Shown here: one piece after another, positions 45,819 to 54,445 of the stretch
Position numbering within the stretch: position 1 is the stretch's first letter
Layout: every line of letters begins with the position of its first letter
From: Salipiger sp. H15
GTDB lineage: Bacteria; Pseudomonadota; Alphaproteobacteria; Rhodobacterales; Rhodobacteraceae
Reading direction: 5' to 3'
Assembly (NCBI RefSeq): GCF_040409955.1
Contig: NZ_CP123388.1
Span: 62,001 to 126,000, forward strand
Length of the DNA: 64,000 bases
The notes under the pieces: model-generated
The model's database searches: none
Told to the model about the DNA's origin: nothing
The model's input: the letters and a program-made list of their open reading frames with translations, nothing else
Made by a program: the position numbers and the translations under genes

Positions 45819-46649
45819 TCACCCCCGCCAGCGGCGCGCGCGCCGCTCCCAGGGTTGCAGCACCAGCCATTCCACCGCCAGCATCACCGCGATGAAGGAA
45901 AAGGCGTAGACCAGCACCATCGCGACGTCGAAGAGCTGGAAATAGAGGTGGATCTGGAAGCCCACCCCGTCCGAGCGGCCAAGGAACTCGACCACCAGCA
46001 CGATTTTCCAGATCACCGCGATCCCGGCGCGCGCCGCGCCGGTGATGAAGGGGGCAAGCTGCGGCAGCACGACATGGCGCAACCGCCGCAGCGCCGGCAT
46101 CCGGTAGACCCGCGCCATGGCGTCGAGCCCCGGGTCGAGCGCCCGCGCGCCCTCGCGGATCACCGTGGCGACGTTGGGGATCTTGTTGAGCGTGACCGCG
46201 ACGATGGCCGCGGTCTCGTTGAGGCCGATCCAGAGGTAGCACAGCACGATCAGCACCAGCGCCGGCAGGTTGAGGAAGATCACCAGCCAGGGATCGAGCC
46301 AGCGGTCGAGCCTCGGGTAGCGGCCCATCGCCATGCCGAGCGCGATGCCGAGCCCCATGGCCAGCACGAAGGCCCAGCCGACGCGGGCCAGCGTGCGGCC
46401 GAGGTGATACGGCAACTCGCCCGAGCGCAGCGCCTCGGCAAAGGGCTGAACCAGCGCCCAGGGCTGCGGCAGGATCTGCGCGTCGCCGGTCAGGAAGGCG
46501 GCCAGCACCCACAGCAGCAGCAGACCGGAAATCGAGATCGCGGTGACCCCGAACCGTCCCGGCCCGTGCCGCGCGTCGCCGCGCGCGCTGCCTGTCTGTC
46601 CGCCCATGCTCCTGCCGACGAAGCGGACCGCGGTCTCGTTGCCCTGCAC
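45819..46649 (-). CDS. NitT/TauT-type ABC permease of the quinoprotein locus
   Basis: 276 residues. The GTG at 46649 has a strong GGGAGA ribosome site; an ATG at 46607 is the alternative. About six helices are predicted, with the loop DAMARVYRMPALRRLRHVVLPQLAP. No NitT ATPase or receptor lies next to it. The orphan pair at 13716-15363 is the obvious partner. It starts the operon that continues into the LutE/LutF-like genes, 13 bases downstream. Confidence 0.85.
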   Translation of the reverse strand: MQGNETAVRFVGRSMGGQTGSARGDARHGPGRFGVTAISISGLLLLWVLAAFLTGDAQILPQPWALVQPFAEALRSGELPYHLGRTLARVGWAFVLAMGLGIALGMAMGRYPRLDRWLDPWLVIFLNLPALVLIVLCYLWIGLNETAAIVAVTLNKIPNVATVIREGARALDPGLDAMARVYRMPALRRLRHVVLPQLAPFITGAARAGIAVIWKIVLVVEFLGRSDGVGFQIHLYFQLFDVAMVLVYAFSFIAVMLAVEWLVLQPWERRARRWRG

Positions 46650-46786
46650 GAAAGTCTCCCTCTCCAGCCGGAGAGGGTGCAGCCTGAGTCGGCCCGCGTC
46701 AATTGCTCCTTAGGGAGCGGTTCGTGCTGATGAATCCGGGTGGTAAAAATCACAAACGAATGGGTCGTCCGCGGCCGGCGGCAGGA

Positions 46787-46990
46787 TCATGCCTCCTGCT
46801 CGCCACTGCCGACCGGGCGGCAGCTCCAGCGCGCCACCGTGTAGGCCGGGTGTTCCTCGACCCAGCGGGCGAGTTCGGGCTGGGCCCCCATCATGCAGGC
46901 CATGGGGGTGACGTCGGTATAAAGCAGGCTGCGCGGTTGGCACTGGTCCGGCGCAGTCGACAAGCACGCCATAAAGAAAAGCTCAATCAT
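46787..46990 (-). CDS. Small four-cysteine protein, function unknown
   Basis: 67 residues starting MIELFFMACLSTAPDQC and ending near WSCRPVGSGEQEA. Four cysteines (ACLS, DQCQ, MACMM, WSCR) and a hydrophobic start suggest a small exported or membrane-attached protein with disulfides or a metal site. I do not know its function. It lies alone between the ABC permease and the divergent histidine kinase. I recall similar short proteins in other Rhodobacteraceae. Longer starts upstream exist but lack good ribosome sites. Confidence 0.6.
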   Translation of the reverse strand: MIELFFMACLSTAPDQCQPRSLLYTDVTPMACMMGAQPELARWVEEHPAYTVARWSCRPVGSGEQEA

Positions 46991-47141
46991 GGTTGCCTCG
47001 TGGGTTTGAACGTGATGCCCTTGCAGTATCCTCCCGAGTCCTGACTGCAGGGTGCCAAGTTTTGTTTCAGTTACGCCGCAGCGCAGCATTGCCCGGAGAT
47101 GATGCCCGTCTCGCGGGCATTTGCGCACGTTTTAGGCGAAA

Positions 47142-48749
47142 ATGAAAGCCGGGCGTCGATTCCCTGCGCAGACGGGCCTCTCGCTCAAGGCCCGGCTTGG
47201 ACTTGGCGCGGGCTGTCTCGGGCTGGTGACGCTGCTCACCGCGGCGATCATCGTGGCCGGGATGGCCAGGGTGTCGGACCGTCTCGATTCGGCGCTTGCC
47301 GCCGAGGCGCGGCTCGAGGATTACGCCGCGCTCTCGACGCAGGTCTCCACCTACATCGTCGTCGCCGCCGAGCTGATCCAGAGCCGCCAGCCGCCTGCGA
47401 CCCGCGCGACCCGCACCGAGGGCATCGCCGCGACCCTCTCCCAGACCTTCGCCCGGCTGCGCGCCGGGCTCGACATCGAGGTCGCCAGCGCGCAGGGGCT
47501 CGACGCGCAGAGCCGCCGCGCCACGCTCTCGCTGGCCATCGCGCGGATCGAGGCGCTGTTCGGCTCGGCGCAGGCCGGGCTGCTGTCGGACACCACCGAT
47601 CCCGGCGCGCTGCGCGCCTATCTCGACACCTTCGCCTCGGGGGTGGAGCCGCTGCTCGCCGAGGCGGTGAACGAGGAGCGCCGCCTGCGCCGCGAGATCC
47701 TCACCGGCATCGACAACCTGCGGCACCGGCTGGTGCAGGCGGCGCTGACCATGGGCCTCGTCGCGCTGCTGCTCGCCGCCGGCTTCTACTTCGGCCTCGT
47801 GCGCCCGCAGTTCCACCGGCTCGACACGCTGCGCGGCGCGGCCCGGCGCATCGGGCAGGAGGATTTCGCCATCACCCTGCCCGGCACCCGGCAGGACGAG
47901 ATCGGCGCGCTCTACACCGAGACCAGCCGCATGGCGCAGGCGCTCGCCGCCCGCGCCGAGGCGGTGGCCGAGGACCGCGCCCGGCTCGGCGAGATCATCG
48001 CCGAGCGCACCGAGGCGCTGCGCGCCGCCAATGCCCGCCTCGAACGCACCGACGAGGACCGCCGCCGCTTCTTCGCCGACATCAGCCACGAGCTGCGCAC
48101 GCCGCTCACGGTGATCCTGATGGAGGCGCAACTCGGCCGGCAGGGCGCGCCGCACCCCGAGGCCGCCTTTGCCACGATCGAGGCCCGCGCCACCCGGCTC
48201 AGCCGCCGCATCGACGACCTGCTGCGCATCGCCCGGTCCGAGACCGGCCAACTCGCGCTCGATCCCGTCCGCCTCGACCTCGCGGCGCTGGCGTCGGAGG
48301 CGGTGGAGGAGACCGCCGCCGAGATCTCGAACGCCGGGATGACGCTCGACGGCCCGCACACGCCCGACGCCCCGCTGACCGTGCTCGCCGACCGCAATTG
48401 GCTGCGGCAGGTGCTGACCGGGCTCATCCGCAACGCCATCCGCCACGCCCGCGGCGGCGGCGCGCTGCGGCTCGAGCTGCGCGGGACCGCGGAGGATGCC
48501 GAGATCGCCCTCACCGACAACGGCCCCGGCATCCCCGGCCCGGCGCAGCAGCGCATCTTCGACCGGTTCGCGCAGGGTGGCGGCAGCGCCAACGCCCAGG
48601 GCTTCGGCCTCGGCCTGCCGCTGGCCCGCTGGGTGATCGAGCAGCAGGGCGGCAGCATCGCGGTCGAGAGCCCCCTGCCCCGCTCCGCCGCGCTCGGCGC
48701 CGCACCCGGGACAAAGATCGCGGTTCGCCTGCCGCACGCCCCGGGCTAG
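47142..48749 (+). CDS. Sensor histidine kinase
   Basis: 535 residues. A first helix (about 20-42) and a second (about 204-226) frame a periplasmic sensor domain rich in helices. A HAMP segment follows (LRGAARRIGQEDF), then a coiled coil. The HisKA phospho-acceptor is in FFADISHELRTPLTV (His near 322). The ATPase domain has N, G1 and G2 boxes (NAIRHA, DNGPGIPG, GFGLGLPLARWV). It is followed 9 bases later by an OmpR-type regulator and then pqqA, so it may control PQQ synthesis or methanol oxidation, like MxbDM in other methylotrophs (analogy only). Confidence 0.9.
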   Translation: MKAGRRFPAQTGLSLKARLGLGAGCLGLVTLLTAAIIVAGMARVSDRLDSALAAEARLEDYAALSTQVSTYIVVAAELIQSRQPPATRATRTEGIAATLSQTFARLRAGLDIEVASAQGLDAQSRRATLSLAIARIEALFGSAQAGLLSDTTDPGALRAYLDTFASGVEPLLAEAVNEERRLRREILTGIDNLRHRLVQAALTMGLVALLLAAGFYFGLVRPQFHRLDTLRGAARRIGQEDFAITLPGTRQDEIGALYTETSRMAQALAARAEAVAEDRARLGEIIAERTEALRAANARLERTDEDRRRFFADISHELRTPLTVILMEAQLGRQGAPHPEAAFATIEARATRLSRRIDDLLRIARSETGQLALDPVRLDLAALASEAVEETAAEISNAGMTLDGPHTPDAPLTVLADRNWLRQVLTGLIRNAIRHARGGGALRLELRGTAEDAEIALTDNGPGIPGPAQQRIFDRFAQGGGSANAQGFGLGLPLARWVIEQQGGSIAVESPLPRSAALGAAPGTKIAVRLPHAPG

Positions 48750-48758
48750 CCTGCCGCC

Positions 48759-49439
48759 ATGACCGACCTGCCCCGCCTCCTCGTCGTCGACGACGACCCC
48801 GAGATCTGCTCGGCCCTCGCGCGCGGGCTGGGGCTGCACGGCTACGCGGTCGAGACCTGCAACCGCGCCGACCTCGCGCTGCACCGGCTCGCCGCACGCG
48901 GCTTCGACGCCGCGGTGATCGACGTGATGCTCGGCGCCGACAGCGGCATCGAGCTGGTGCGCGCCGCCCGCGCCGCCGGGGTCACGCTGCCCATCGTCAT
49001 GCTCTCGGCCCTCTCGGAGGTCGAGCAGCGCGCCGCCGGGCTCGAGGCCGGGGCCGACGACTACGTGGTCAAGCCCTTCGCCTTCGACGAGCTGATCGCC
49101 CGGCTGAAGGTACAGCAGCACCGCGCCGCCACGCTGCGCCCTGCCCCGGCGCGGCTCTCGGCCGCGGACCACAGCCTCAGCACCCCGGCGCGCAGCGTGA
49201 CCCTGACCGACCGAGAGTTCGCCCTGCTCTCGCTCCTCGCGTCGCACGCCGGCAGCCCGCTCTCGCGCGGCGAGATCTTCGACCGGCTCTGGGCCGGGGA
49301 GTCGCGCTCGGAGAACGTGGTCGACGTCTACATCGGCTACCTGCGCCGCAAGCTGAAGCCCGGCACCGATTTCGGCTTCGAGATCATCACCTTGCGCCAG
49401 CAGGGTTTCTGCCTCGAGGGCACCCCTCCGGCGCGCTGA
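48759..49439 (+). CDS. OmpR/PhoB-family response regulator
   Basis: 226 residues. The receiver domain has the acidic pair in VVDDDPE (about residues 9-12), phospho-acceptor Asp in VIDVMLGADSG (about 52), and the conserved Lys in VVKPFAFDEL. A C-terminal winged-helix domain follows (SLLASHAGSPLSRGEIFDRLW, then VDVYIGYLRRKLK). It is paired with the kinase upstream. The pqqA promoter region 112 bases downstream, with its GTTCT-AGAAC repeat, is a plausible target. Confidence 0.92.
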   Translation: MTDLPRLLVVDDDPEICSALARGLGLHGYAVETCNRADLALHRLAARGFDAAVIDVMLGADSGIELVRAARAAGVTLPIVMLSALSEVEQRAAGLEAGADDYVVKPFAFDELIARLKVQQHRAATLRPAPARLSAADHSLSTPARSVTLTDREFALLSLLASHAGSPLSRGEIFDRLWAGESRSENVVDVYIGYLRRKLKPGTDFGFEIITLRQQGFCLEGTPPAR

Positions 49440-49551
49440 ATACCGTGGCACCGACCTTCGTCTAGGGCGTTCTTAGAACATAAGACTCGCCCGGATGCCC
49501 CCCTGCCGCGCACACTCCGGCCATCGCATTCCGCGACAGGAGGAGACTTTC
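49440..49551 (+). promoter_or_regulatory. pqqA leader with GTTCT-AGAAC inverted repeat
   Basis: The 112 bases before pqqA hold an inverted repeat GTTCT-T-AGAAC at 49469-49479 next to a TAAGACT that could be a -10 element, and a strong GGAGGAG ribosome site 7 bases before the ATG. No terminator separates the regulator gene from pqqA, so read-through is also possible. Confidence 0.45.
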
Positions 49552-49644
49552 ATGGCCTGGACGAAACCCGTGATCCGCGAAATCGAGTGCGGCATGGAAA
49601 TCAACATGTACGGACCCGAGCACGACGACGGGGTGCTGTTCTGA
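49552..49644 (+). CDS. pqqA: PqqA, precursor peptide of PQQ
   Basis: A 30-residue peptide MAWTKPVIREIECGMEIN followed by MYGPEHDDGVLF. It contains Glu16 and Tyr20 in the strictly kept E-x-x-x-Y spacing (EINMY). These two residues are joined by PqqE and become the PQQ skeleton. The gene heads pqqABCDE and lies 22 bases before pqqB, with a GGAGGAG ribosome site. Confidence 0.97.
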   Translation: MAWTKPVIREIECGMEINMYGPEHDDGVLF

Positions 49645-49666
49645 ACAGCCGCGCGCGGAGAACGTG

Positions 49667-50566
49667 ATGCAACATATCCGCGCGCGAATTCTCGGAGCTG
49701 CTGCCGGGGGCGGGTTGCCCCAGTGGAACTGCGGCTGCGAGAACTGCCGGATGGCCCGTGCGGGCGACATTCCCTCCCAGACCCAAAGCTCGCTGGCCGT
49801 CTCTGCGAACGGAAGGGACTGGGCGATCCTCAACGCCTCGCCGGACATCCGCGCGCAGCTCGCCGCCACCCCCGAGCTGCACCCCACCGGGCTGCGCGAC
49901 ATGCCGCTCCGCTCGGTCCTCGTGACCAATGGCGACATCGACCACGTGGCAGGGCTGCTGACCCTTCGCGAGATGCAGCCCTTCACGCTCTACGCCACGC
50001 CCGGCATCCACGAGGTGATCGCCGGCAACCCGGTCTTCGCCGCGCTTGCCCCCTCGGTGGTGACGCGGAGCCCGCTGGCGCTGGACACGCCCGCCGAGAT
50101 CGCGCCGGGCCTTCTCGCCACGCTCTTCGCGGTGCCGGGCAAGGTGCCGCTTTACATGGAGGGCGCCGAGGTCGAGACCGATCTCATCAGCGAGCAGACC
50201 GTCGGCGTCGAGCTGCGCGCCGGTTCCTCCCGCGCCTTCTACATCCCCGGCTGCGCCCGGCTCGACGCCGCGCTGCGCGCCCGGCTCTCCGGTGCCGCGC
50301 TGGTCTTCTTCGACGGCACGCTCTGGCGCGACGACGAGATGATCGCCGCCGGGCTCGGCGGCAAGACCGGCCGCCGCATGGGGCACATGTCGATGAGCGG
50401 CCCCGAGGGCTCGATCGCCGCCTTCGAAGGGCTCGACGTGGGCCGCAAGGTCTTCGTCCACATGAACAATACCAACCCGGTGCTGCGCCCCGACGCGCCC
50501 GAACGCGGCACCGCCGAGCGCGCCGGCTGGACCATCGGCCAGGACGGAATGGAGCTATCCGCATGA
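49667..50566 (+). CDS. pqqB: PqqB, PQQ biosynthesis hydroxylase of the metallo-beta-lactamase fold
   Basis: 299 residues with LGAAAGGGLPQWNC at the start and a CGCENCRMAR cysteine group that binds structural zinc. The reduced metal motif is TNGDIDHVAGLL. The C-terminal part has GHMSMSGPEGSI and HMNNTNP. PqqB is needed for a hydroxylation of the Glu-Tyr intermediate. The ATG at 49667 is better spaced from GGAG than the GTG at 49664. It overlaps pqqC by 4 bases. Confidence 0.95.
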   Translation: MQHIRARILGAAAGGGLPQWNCGCENCRMARAGDIPSQTQSSLAVSANGRDWAILNASPDIRAQLAATPELHPTGLRDMPLRSVLVTNGDIDHVAGLLTLREMQPFTLYATPGIHEVIAGNPVFAALAPSVVTRSPLALDTPAEIAPGLLATLFAVPGKVPLYMEGAEVETDLISEQTVGVELRAGSSRAFYIPGCARLDAALRARLSGAALVFFDGTLWRDDEMIAAGLGGKTGRRMGHMSMSGPEGSIAAFEGLDVGRKVFVHMNNTNPVLRPDAPERGTAERAGWTIGQDGMELSA

Positions 50567-51333
50567 CAGAGGCACAATCGGGGGCACAATCCCGCGCAGA
50601 GTTCGAGGCCCGGCTGCGGCAGATCGGGGCCGAGCGCTACCACGACCTGCACCCGTTCCATCACCGGCTGCACGGCGGCGGCTGCACCCCCGACGAGGTG
50701 CGCGCCTGGGTGATCAACCGCTACTATTACCAGCACTCGATCCCGATGAAGGACGCCGCCTTCATGTCGCGCGTCGAGGACCCGGACCTGCGCCGTGCCT
50801 GGCGCTCGCGCATCGAGGACCACGACGGCACCGAGACCAACGAGGGCGGCATCCGCCGCTGGCTGCGCCTTGCCGAGGCGGTGGGGCTCGACCGCGACTA
50901 CGTCGCCTCCTGCGAGGGCGTGCTGCCCGCCACCCGCTTCGCCGTCGATGCCTACGTCCGCTTCGTGCGCGACAAGACCCTGCTCGAGGCGGTCGCCGCC
51001 TCGCTGACCGAGCTCTTCGCGCCGAAGATCCACGCCAGCCGCATCGAGGGGCTGCTGAAGAACTACACCTTCGCCGACGACGCCGCGCTCAGCTACTTCC
51101 GCACCCGCCTCAGGGAGGCGCCGAAGGACGTGGCCTTCGGCCTCGATTGGGTATTGAGCCACGCCGACACCGCCGAGAAGCAGGACGCCGCGGCCAAGGC
51201 GCTGATCTTCAAGACCGATGTGCTCTGGTCGCAGCTCGACGCGCTCTGGGGGGCCTATGTCGCGCCCGCCCGCATCCCGCCCGGCGCCTGGCGCCCCGGC
51301 GAGGGCCTGGCGAAGGGCAGCGAGGCGGCATGA
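50563..51333 (+). CDS. pqqC: PqqC, pyrroloquinoline-quinone synthase
   Basis: 256 residues of the cofactor-free oxidase that performs the last ring closure and oxidation. Motifs are HPFHHRLHGGGC, VINRYYYQHSIPMKDA, EDHDGTE and a C-terminal helix set with DVLWSQLDALWGAYV. The size is close to the usual 250. The ATG overlaps the pqqB stop and the stop overlaps the pqqD start. Confidence 0.96.
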   Translation: MTEAQSGAQSRAEFEARLRQIGAERYHDLHPFHHRLHGGGCTPDEVRAWVINRYYYQHSIPMKDAAFMSRVEDPDLRRAWRSRIEDHDGTETNEGGIRRWLRLAEAVGLDRDYVASCEGVLPATRFAVDAYVRFVRDKTLLEAVAASLTELFAPKIHASRIEGLLKNYTFADDAALSYFRTRLREAPKDVAFGLDWVLSHADTAEKQDAAAKALIFKTDVLWSQLDALWGAYVAPARIPPGAWRPGEGLAKGSEAA

Positions 51334-51623
51334 TGGACCCCGCCGCCATCCCCTCCCTGCCCCGCGGCGTACGGCTGCACCGCGACACGGTGCGCGAGCA
51401 GTGGGTGCTGCTCGCCCCCGAGCGCGCGGTCACGCTCGACGCGGTCGCCCACGCCATCCTCTCCGAGGTCGATGGCCGCCGCAGCCTCGCCGAGATCACC
51501 GCCTGCCTCGCCGAACGCTACGACGCCTCGCCCGAGCAGATCGCCCGCGACTGCGCGGGCTTCCTGCAGGCGCTGCAGGCGCGCCGCATCCTCGATCTGT
51601 CCCCTGCCCCTTCTTCTCTTTGA
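51330..51623 (+). CDS. pqqD: PqqD, PqqA-binding chaperone
   Basis: 97 residues (two tandem ATG codons at 51330 and 51333) with PRGVRLHRDTVREQWVLLAPERAV and the helical part ILSEVDGRRSLAEITACLAERY. PqqD binds the PqqA peptide and presents it to PqqE. The last residues (SPAPSSL) and the stop codon are written in a copy of the dispersed word at 51610-51631, so the natural C-terminus may have been replaced; the family normally ends near here. Confidence 0.93.
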   Translation: MMDPAAIPSLPRGVRLHRDTVREQWVLLAPERAVTLDAVAHAILSEVDGRRSLAEITACLAERYDASPEQIARDCAGFLQALQARRILDLSPAPSSL

Positions 51624-51631
51624 AAATACGC
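51610..51631. repeat. Half copy of the 23-bp inverted-repeat arm over the pqqD stop
   Basis: CTTCTTCTCTTTGAAAATAC plus GC differs from the arm at 26881-26902 by two adjacent bases (GA for CC). The change creates the TGA stop of pqqD. There is no second arm here. Confidence 0.7.
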
Positions 51632-51679
51632 ATGGCGCGGCGCCCGCCACCGGCGCCGCCGCCGGACCGGAGGCCCGCC

Positions 51680-52789
51680 ATGACCACAGCCAAGCCGCCC
51701 ATCGCCCTGCTCGCCGAGCTGACGCACCGCTGCCCGCTCTCCTGCCCCTATTGCTCGAACCCGCTCGAGCTCACCCGGCAGGAGGCCGAGCTCTCCACCG
51801 CCGACTGGACCCGGGTCTTCCGCGAGGCCGCCGAGCTTGGCGTGCTGCAGCTGCACCTCTCCGGCGGCGAGCCCGCGTCGCGCCGCGATCTCGAGGAGCT
51901 GGTCTCCGCCGCCCGTGACGCCGGGCTCTACACCAACCTCATCACCTCTGGCATCGGCCTCACCGAGCGGCGGCTGCAGACGCTCGACTCGGCCGGGCTC
52001 GACCACGTGCAGCTGAGCCTGCAGGGCACCACCCCCGAGATGGCCGACGAGATCGGCGGCTATCGCGGCGGCTTTGCCCGCAAGCTGCAGGTCGCCGGAT
52101 GGATCAGGCAGATCGGACTGCCGCTGACGCTCAACGCCGTGCTGCACCGGCGCAACCTGCACCAGCTGCCGCGTGCGCTCGAGATGGCGCTGGAGATGGG
52201 CGCGCGGCGCATCGAGGTTGCCACGGTACAGTTTCACGGCTGGGCGCTGGCGAACCGCGACGCGCTCATGCCGACGAAGGCGCAGGCCGATGAGGCCTCG
52301 CGCATCGTTGCAGAAGCGCGGGTGGCGCTGAAGGGCCGGCTGGTGATCGACTACGTGCCCGCCGACTACCACTCGGACCTGCCAAAGCGCTGCATGGGCG
52401 GCTGGGGCTCGACCGGGCTCAACATCGCGCCCGACGGCACCGTCCTGCCCTGCCATGCCGCCCAGACCATCCCGCACCTGACCTTCGACAACGTCCGTGA
52501 GCGGCCGCTCTCCGAAATCTGGTACGAGGGCAGCGCCTTCGAGGCCTATCGCGGCACGGACTGGATGCAGGAGCCCTGCCGGAGCTGCGACCGGCGCGAG
52601 ATCGACTTCGGCGGCTGCCGTTGCCAGGCGATGGCGCTCGCGGGCGATCCCGCCGCCACCGACCCGGTCTGCGTGAAGTCTCCCCACCACATCAACCTGC
52701 AGTCCCGCGCCGCCGCCCATGCCGCCTCGGATGGCGCCCTGACCTACCGCAACGCCCCCGGCAAGCGCGCTGCCGAACCCGCGGAGTGA
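51680..52789 (+). CDS. pqqE: PqqE, radical SAM peptide cyclase
   Basis: 369 residues. The radical SAM cluster motif is CPLSCPYC (about residues 19-26) after LLAELTHR, with the SAM-binding SGGEP at about 62-66. A C-terminal SPASM domain follows with cysteines in RCMGGWG, VLPCHAA and CRSCDRREIDFGGCRCQA. It links Glu and Tyr of PqqA by a carbon-carbon bond. It starts 56 bases after pqqD and is the last gene of the operon. The pqqF/G protease genes are not in the window. Confidence 0.96.
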   Translation: MTTAKPPIALLAELTHRCPLSCPYCSNPLELTRQEAELSTADWTRVFREAAELGVLQLHLSGGEPASRRDLEELVSAARDAGLYTNLITSGIGLTERRLQTLDSAGLDHVQLSLQGTTPEMADEIGGYRGGFARKLQVAGWIRQIGLPLTLNAVLHRRNLHQLPRALEMALEMGARRIEVATVQFHGWALANRDALMPTKAQADEASRIVAEARVALKGRLVIDYVPADYHSDLPKRCMGGWGSTGLNIAPDGTVLPCHAAQTIPHLTFDNVRERPLSEIWYEGSAFEAYRGTDWMQEPCRSCDRREIDFGGCRCQAMALAGDPAATDPVCVKSPHHINLQSRAAAHAASDGALTYRNAPGKRAAEPAE

Positions 52790-52842
52790 GGCGCGGAGGG
52801 TTGTTCGCCGGTCGGAGTTGGTCGAGGTTGGTCCGCGTGTGA

Positions 52843-52864
52843 AAAGTTGGCCATGGCCAACTTT
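52843..52864. other. parS: parS-like centromere palindrome 1
   Basis: The perfect palindrome GTTGGCCATGGCCAAC (52846-52861) is extended by AAA/TTT on each side to 22 bp. The GTT...AAC ends and the 16-bp core fit the repABC parS class bound by RepB. The same core recurs at 52992 and, with one changed base, at 54631. Confidence 0.8.
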
Positions 52865-52989
52865 CTTCCCGGAGCCCCGTTCAGCTAGCCCGGCCCGACA
52901 TTGATCAGCCCGATTTCGCTGGTGAGCGGGAATTGCCGGCCTTGCCTATGCTGACCGCATCAGCCGTTCCTTCAGACCCATCCGCATTG

Positions 52990-53009
52990 AAGTTGGCCAT
53001 GGCCAACTT
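52990..53009. other. parS: parS-like centromere palindrome 2
   Basis: The same 16-bp core GTTGGCCATGGCCAAC, extended by AA/TT to a perfect 20-bp palindrome, 146 bases after the first copy. Confidence 0.8.
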
Positions 53010-53225
53010 TTCAGAACTCGGCCGCGCGCGTCGAGGTCGAAAGACTTCTGTGTCCTCCCGCGCATCAGCGGGTCGCCGGGCTTTCCGGGCCGTTCTCAGT
53101 CATGTTCCCCAGGTCGTCGGCTGCGTGGATCCTGATGCATCGAGCGAAGCCGGCAGTCTGTGAAAGGACTGCGCCGGGAGGTCACCGGTCTTAACAGCGG
53201 TCGACAATGCGCGCGGCGCAGCTCA

Positions 53226-53288
53226 TTTGAGGGTTGGCCTCAAACCTGCCTCTCTCGGCCGCCTCCGCCGGAAAGGAACGGCCGAGAG
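53226..53288 (-). terminator. Two hairpins downstream of repC
   Basis: CTCTCGGCCG (53252) pairs with CGGCCGAGAG (53279), and TTTGAGG (53226) pairs with CCTCAAA (53238). They follow the repC stop at 53324 in the direction of transcription. There is no T-run, so termination is a guess from position. Confidence 0.45.
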
Positions 53289-53323
53289 GGTTCAGGCGCA
53301 AACGATCTCCCGAGACACAGCAC

Positions 53324-54445
53324 CTACGCGGGATTGGCCGCGGCGAACTCCCGGCTCATCCTGGCGAGATAGGCCTCGGGCTTCGCGATCCGCAGCGAGT
53401 TTGTGGCGATGTGGTTGAGTGCCCGGAGCAGACCATGCCAGCTCAGCGCAGCCAGACCGTCGGCGAGGCAGCGTTCTCCGATGCCTACGTAGGAGCCCAT
53501 GAGATAGATCACCTCGCGCAGCCGGTTTGCGCTGCTCGGCACCTCGGGAAAGAGCGCCGCGACTTCTCTGCACTCGTTCCAGAGCGTTCCGATATCGTCG
53601 CCGGTTTTTCTCCGCGCCTGATATGTTTCTTTTCTTGGGGACTCTACTTGGCGGACATTTCGTCCGTTTCCGCCGGACTCACTTTCCGTATCCACGCGGT
53701 TTTCGCCACCTGCGATGGGCTGCATCTCGGTCGTCGCGGAGGTGTCCGGGATCTGGGGCGCGGGGCAGGGGAGCTCGCCGCAGATCGCCCGCAGACGCGC
53801 GAGCACGGCGCGGACGCCGCTCAGGCCCAGCGTGGTGCGGCGCAGGAGCGTCTTGGCCGTCTGGGTGAAGGCAAGCGCCTCGCCCGAGAGCGCCTCGGCA
53901 TGGTCGAGCAATTCGCCCCGGAGGGTGAGCGCCTCGGCCCGGAGGCAGCGGACCTGCTCCTCCTCGAGCTCGATCGCCTCGGCCATCTCCTGCAGCTTGG
54001 CCGAGGCCAACAGCAGCGGCGTCAGGTCGAGTCCGTAGGCCGCGGTGACCTGACCGCGCGCCTTGAGCGGGAAGCGTTTGCGCGTCGCGCTGTCCCGCCG
54101 GGCGAGGAGACCGGCCGCGACGAGGCGGGCGATGTGCCGTCGCAGGACGCGCTCGTCCATGCCGTTCGCCCGGTCGCAGACGGTCCTGTTCGACGCGTAG
54201 ACGATCAGCAGGGTGCCCGGGTCGATCGGGCGTTCCGTGCGCGTCCTGCGGTCCTGGCAGGGCAGGAAGGACAGCAGCGTGTCGAGCACGAGCACGTCGC
54301 CGGTGGAGAGGCCGAGCGCCGTCCTGCATCTTCTCAGAAGGCGCAGGAGATCCCGTCGCAGGATCGGCCGGAAGCCTGCGTGATCGGTTCGGACATGGCT
54401 CGGCCATGCCCCGGCATCAGGTGCCGCGGTCGTGATGGTGTTCAT
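53324..54445 (-). CDS. repC: RepC, plasmid replication initiator
   Basis: 373 residues. The N-terminal winged-helix part has LLRRCRTALGLSTGDVLVLDTLLSF and SNRTVCDRANGMDERVLRRHIARL. A central helical region and a C-terminal domain follow (EVPSSANRLREVIYLMGSYVGIG). RepC starts replication, and in other repABC plasmids the origin lies within its own gene. A little shorter than the usual 400. It follows repB after a 253-base inc region and ends the operon. Confidence 0.92.
   Translation of the reverse strand: MNTITTAAPDAGAWPSHVRTDHAGFRPILRRDLLRLLRRCRTALGLSTGDVLVLDTLLSFLPCQDRRTRTERPIDPGTLLIVYASNRTVCDRANGMDERVLRRHIARLVAAGLLARRDSATRKRFPLKARGQVTAAYGLDLTPLLLASAKLQEMAEAIELEEEQVRCLRAEALTLRGELLDHAEALSGEALAFTQTAKTLLRRTTLGLSGVRAVLARLRAICGELPCPAPQIPDTSATTEMQPIAGGENRVDTESESGGNGRNVRQVESPRKETYQARRKTGDDIGTLWNECREVAALFPEVPSSANRLREVIYLMGSYVGIGERCLADGLAALSWHGLLRALNHIATNSLRIAKPEAYLARMSREFAAANPA

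Larger units (their letters stand above)
52790..53323. other. Non-coding region downstream of repC and pqqE with parS sites
   Basis: 534 bases with no convincing gene. It carries two parS-like palindromes (listed separately), a loose repeat of GTTGGTC at about 52816-52832, and two hairpins near the repC end. Short open frames here have no ribosome site or family resemblance. Confidence 0.6.

Noticed and set aside
47067..49451. A 794-codon leftward open frame opposite the histidine kinase and response regulator
   Set aside because: It is the antisense of two genes with clear kinase and receiver motifs. Its product is low-complexity Gly/Arg/Ala-rich, as expected from GC-rich antisense reading.
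52933..53163. A 76-codon rightward frame in the region downstream of repC
   Set aside because: It runs over a parS-like palindrome, has no ribosome site and resembles nothing I know.
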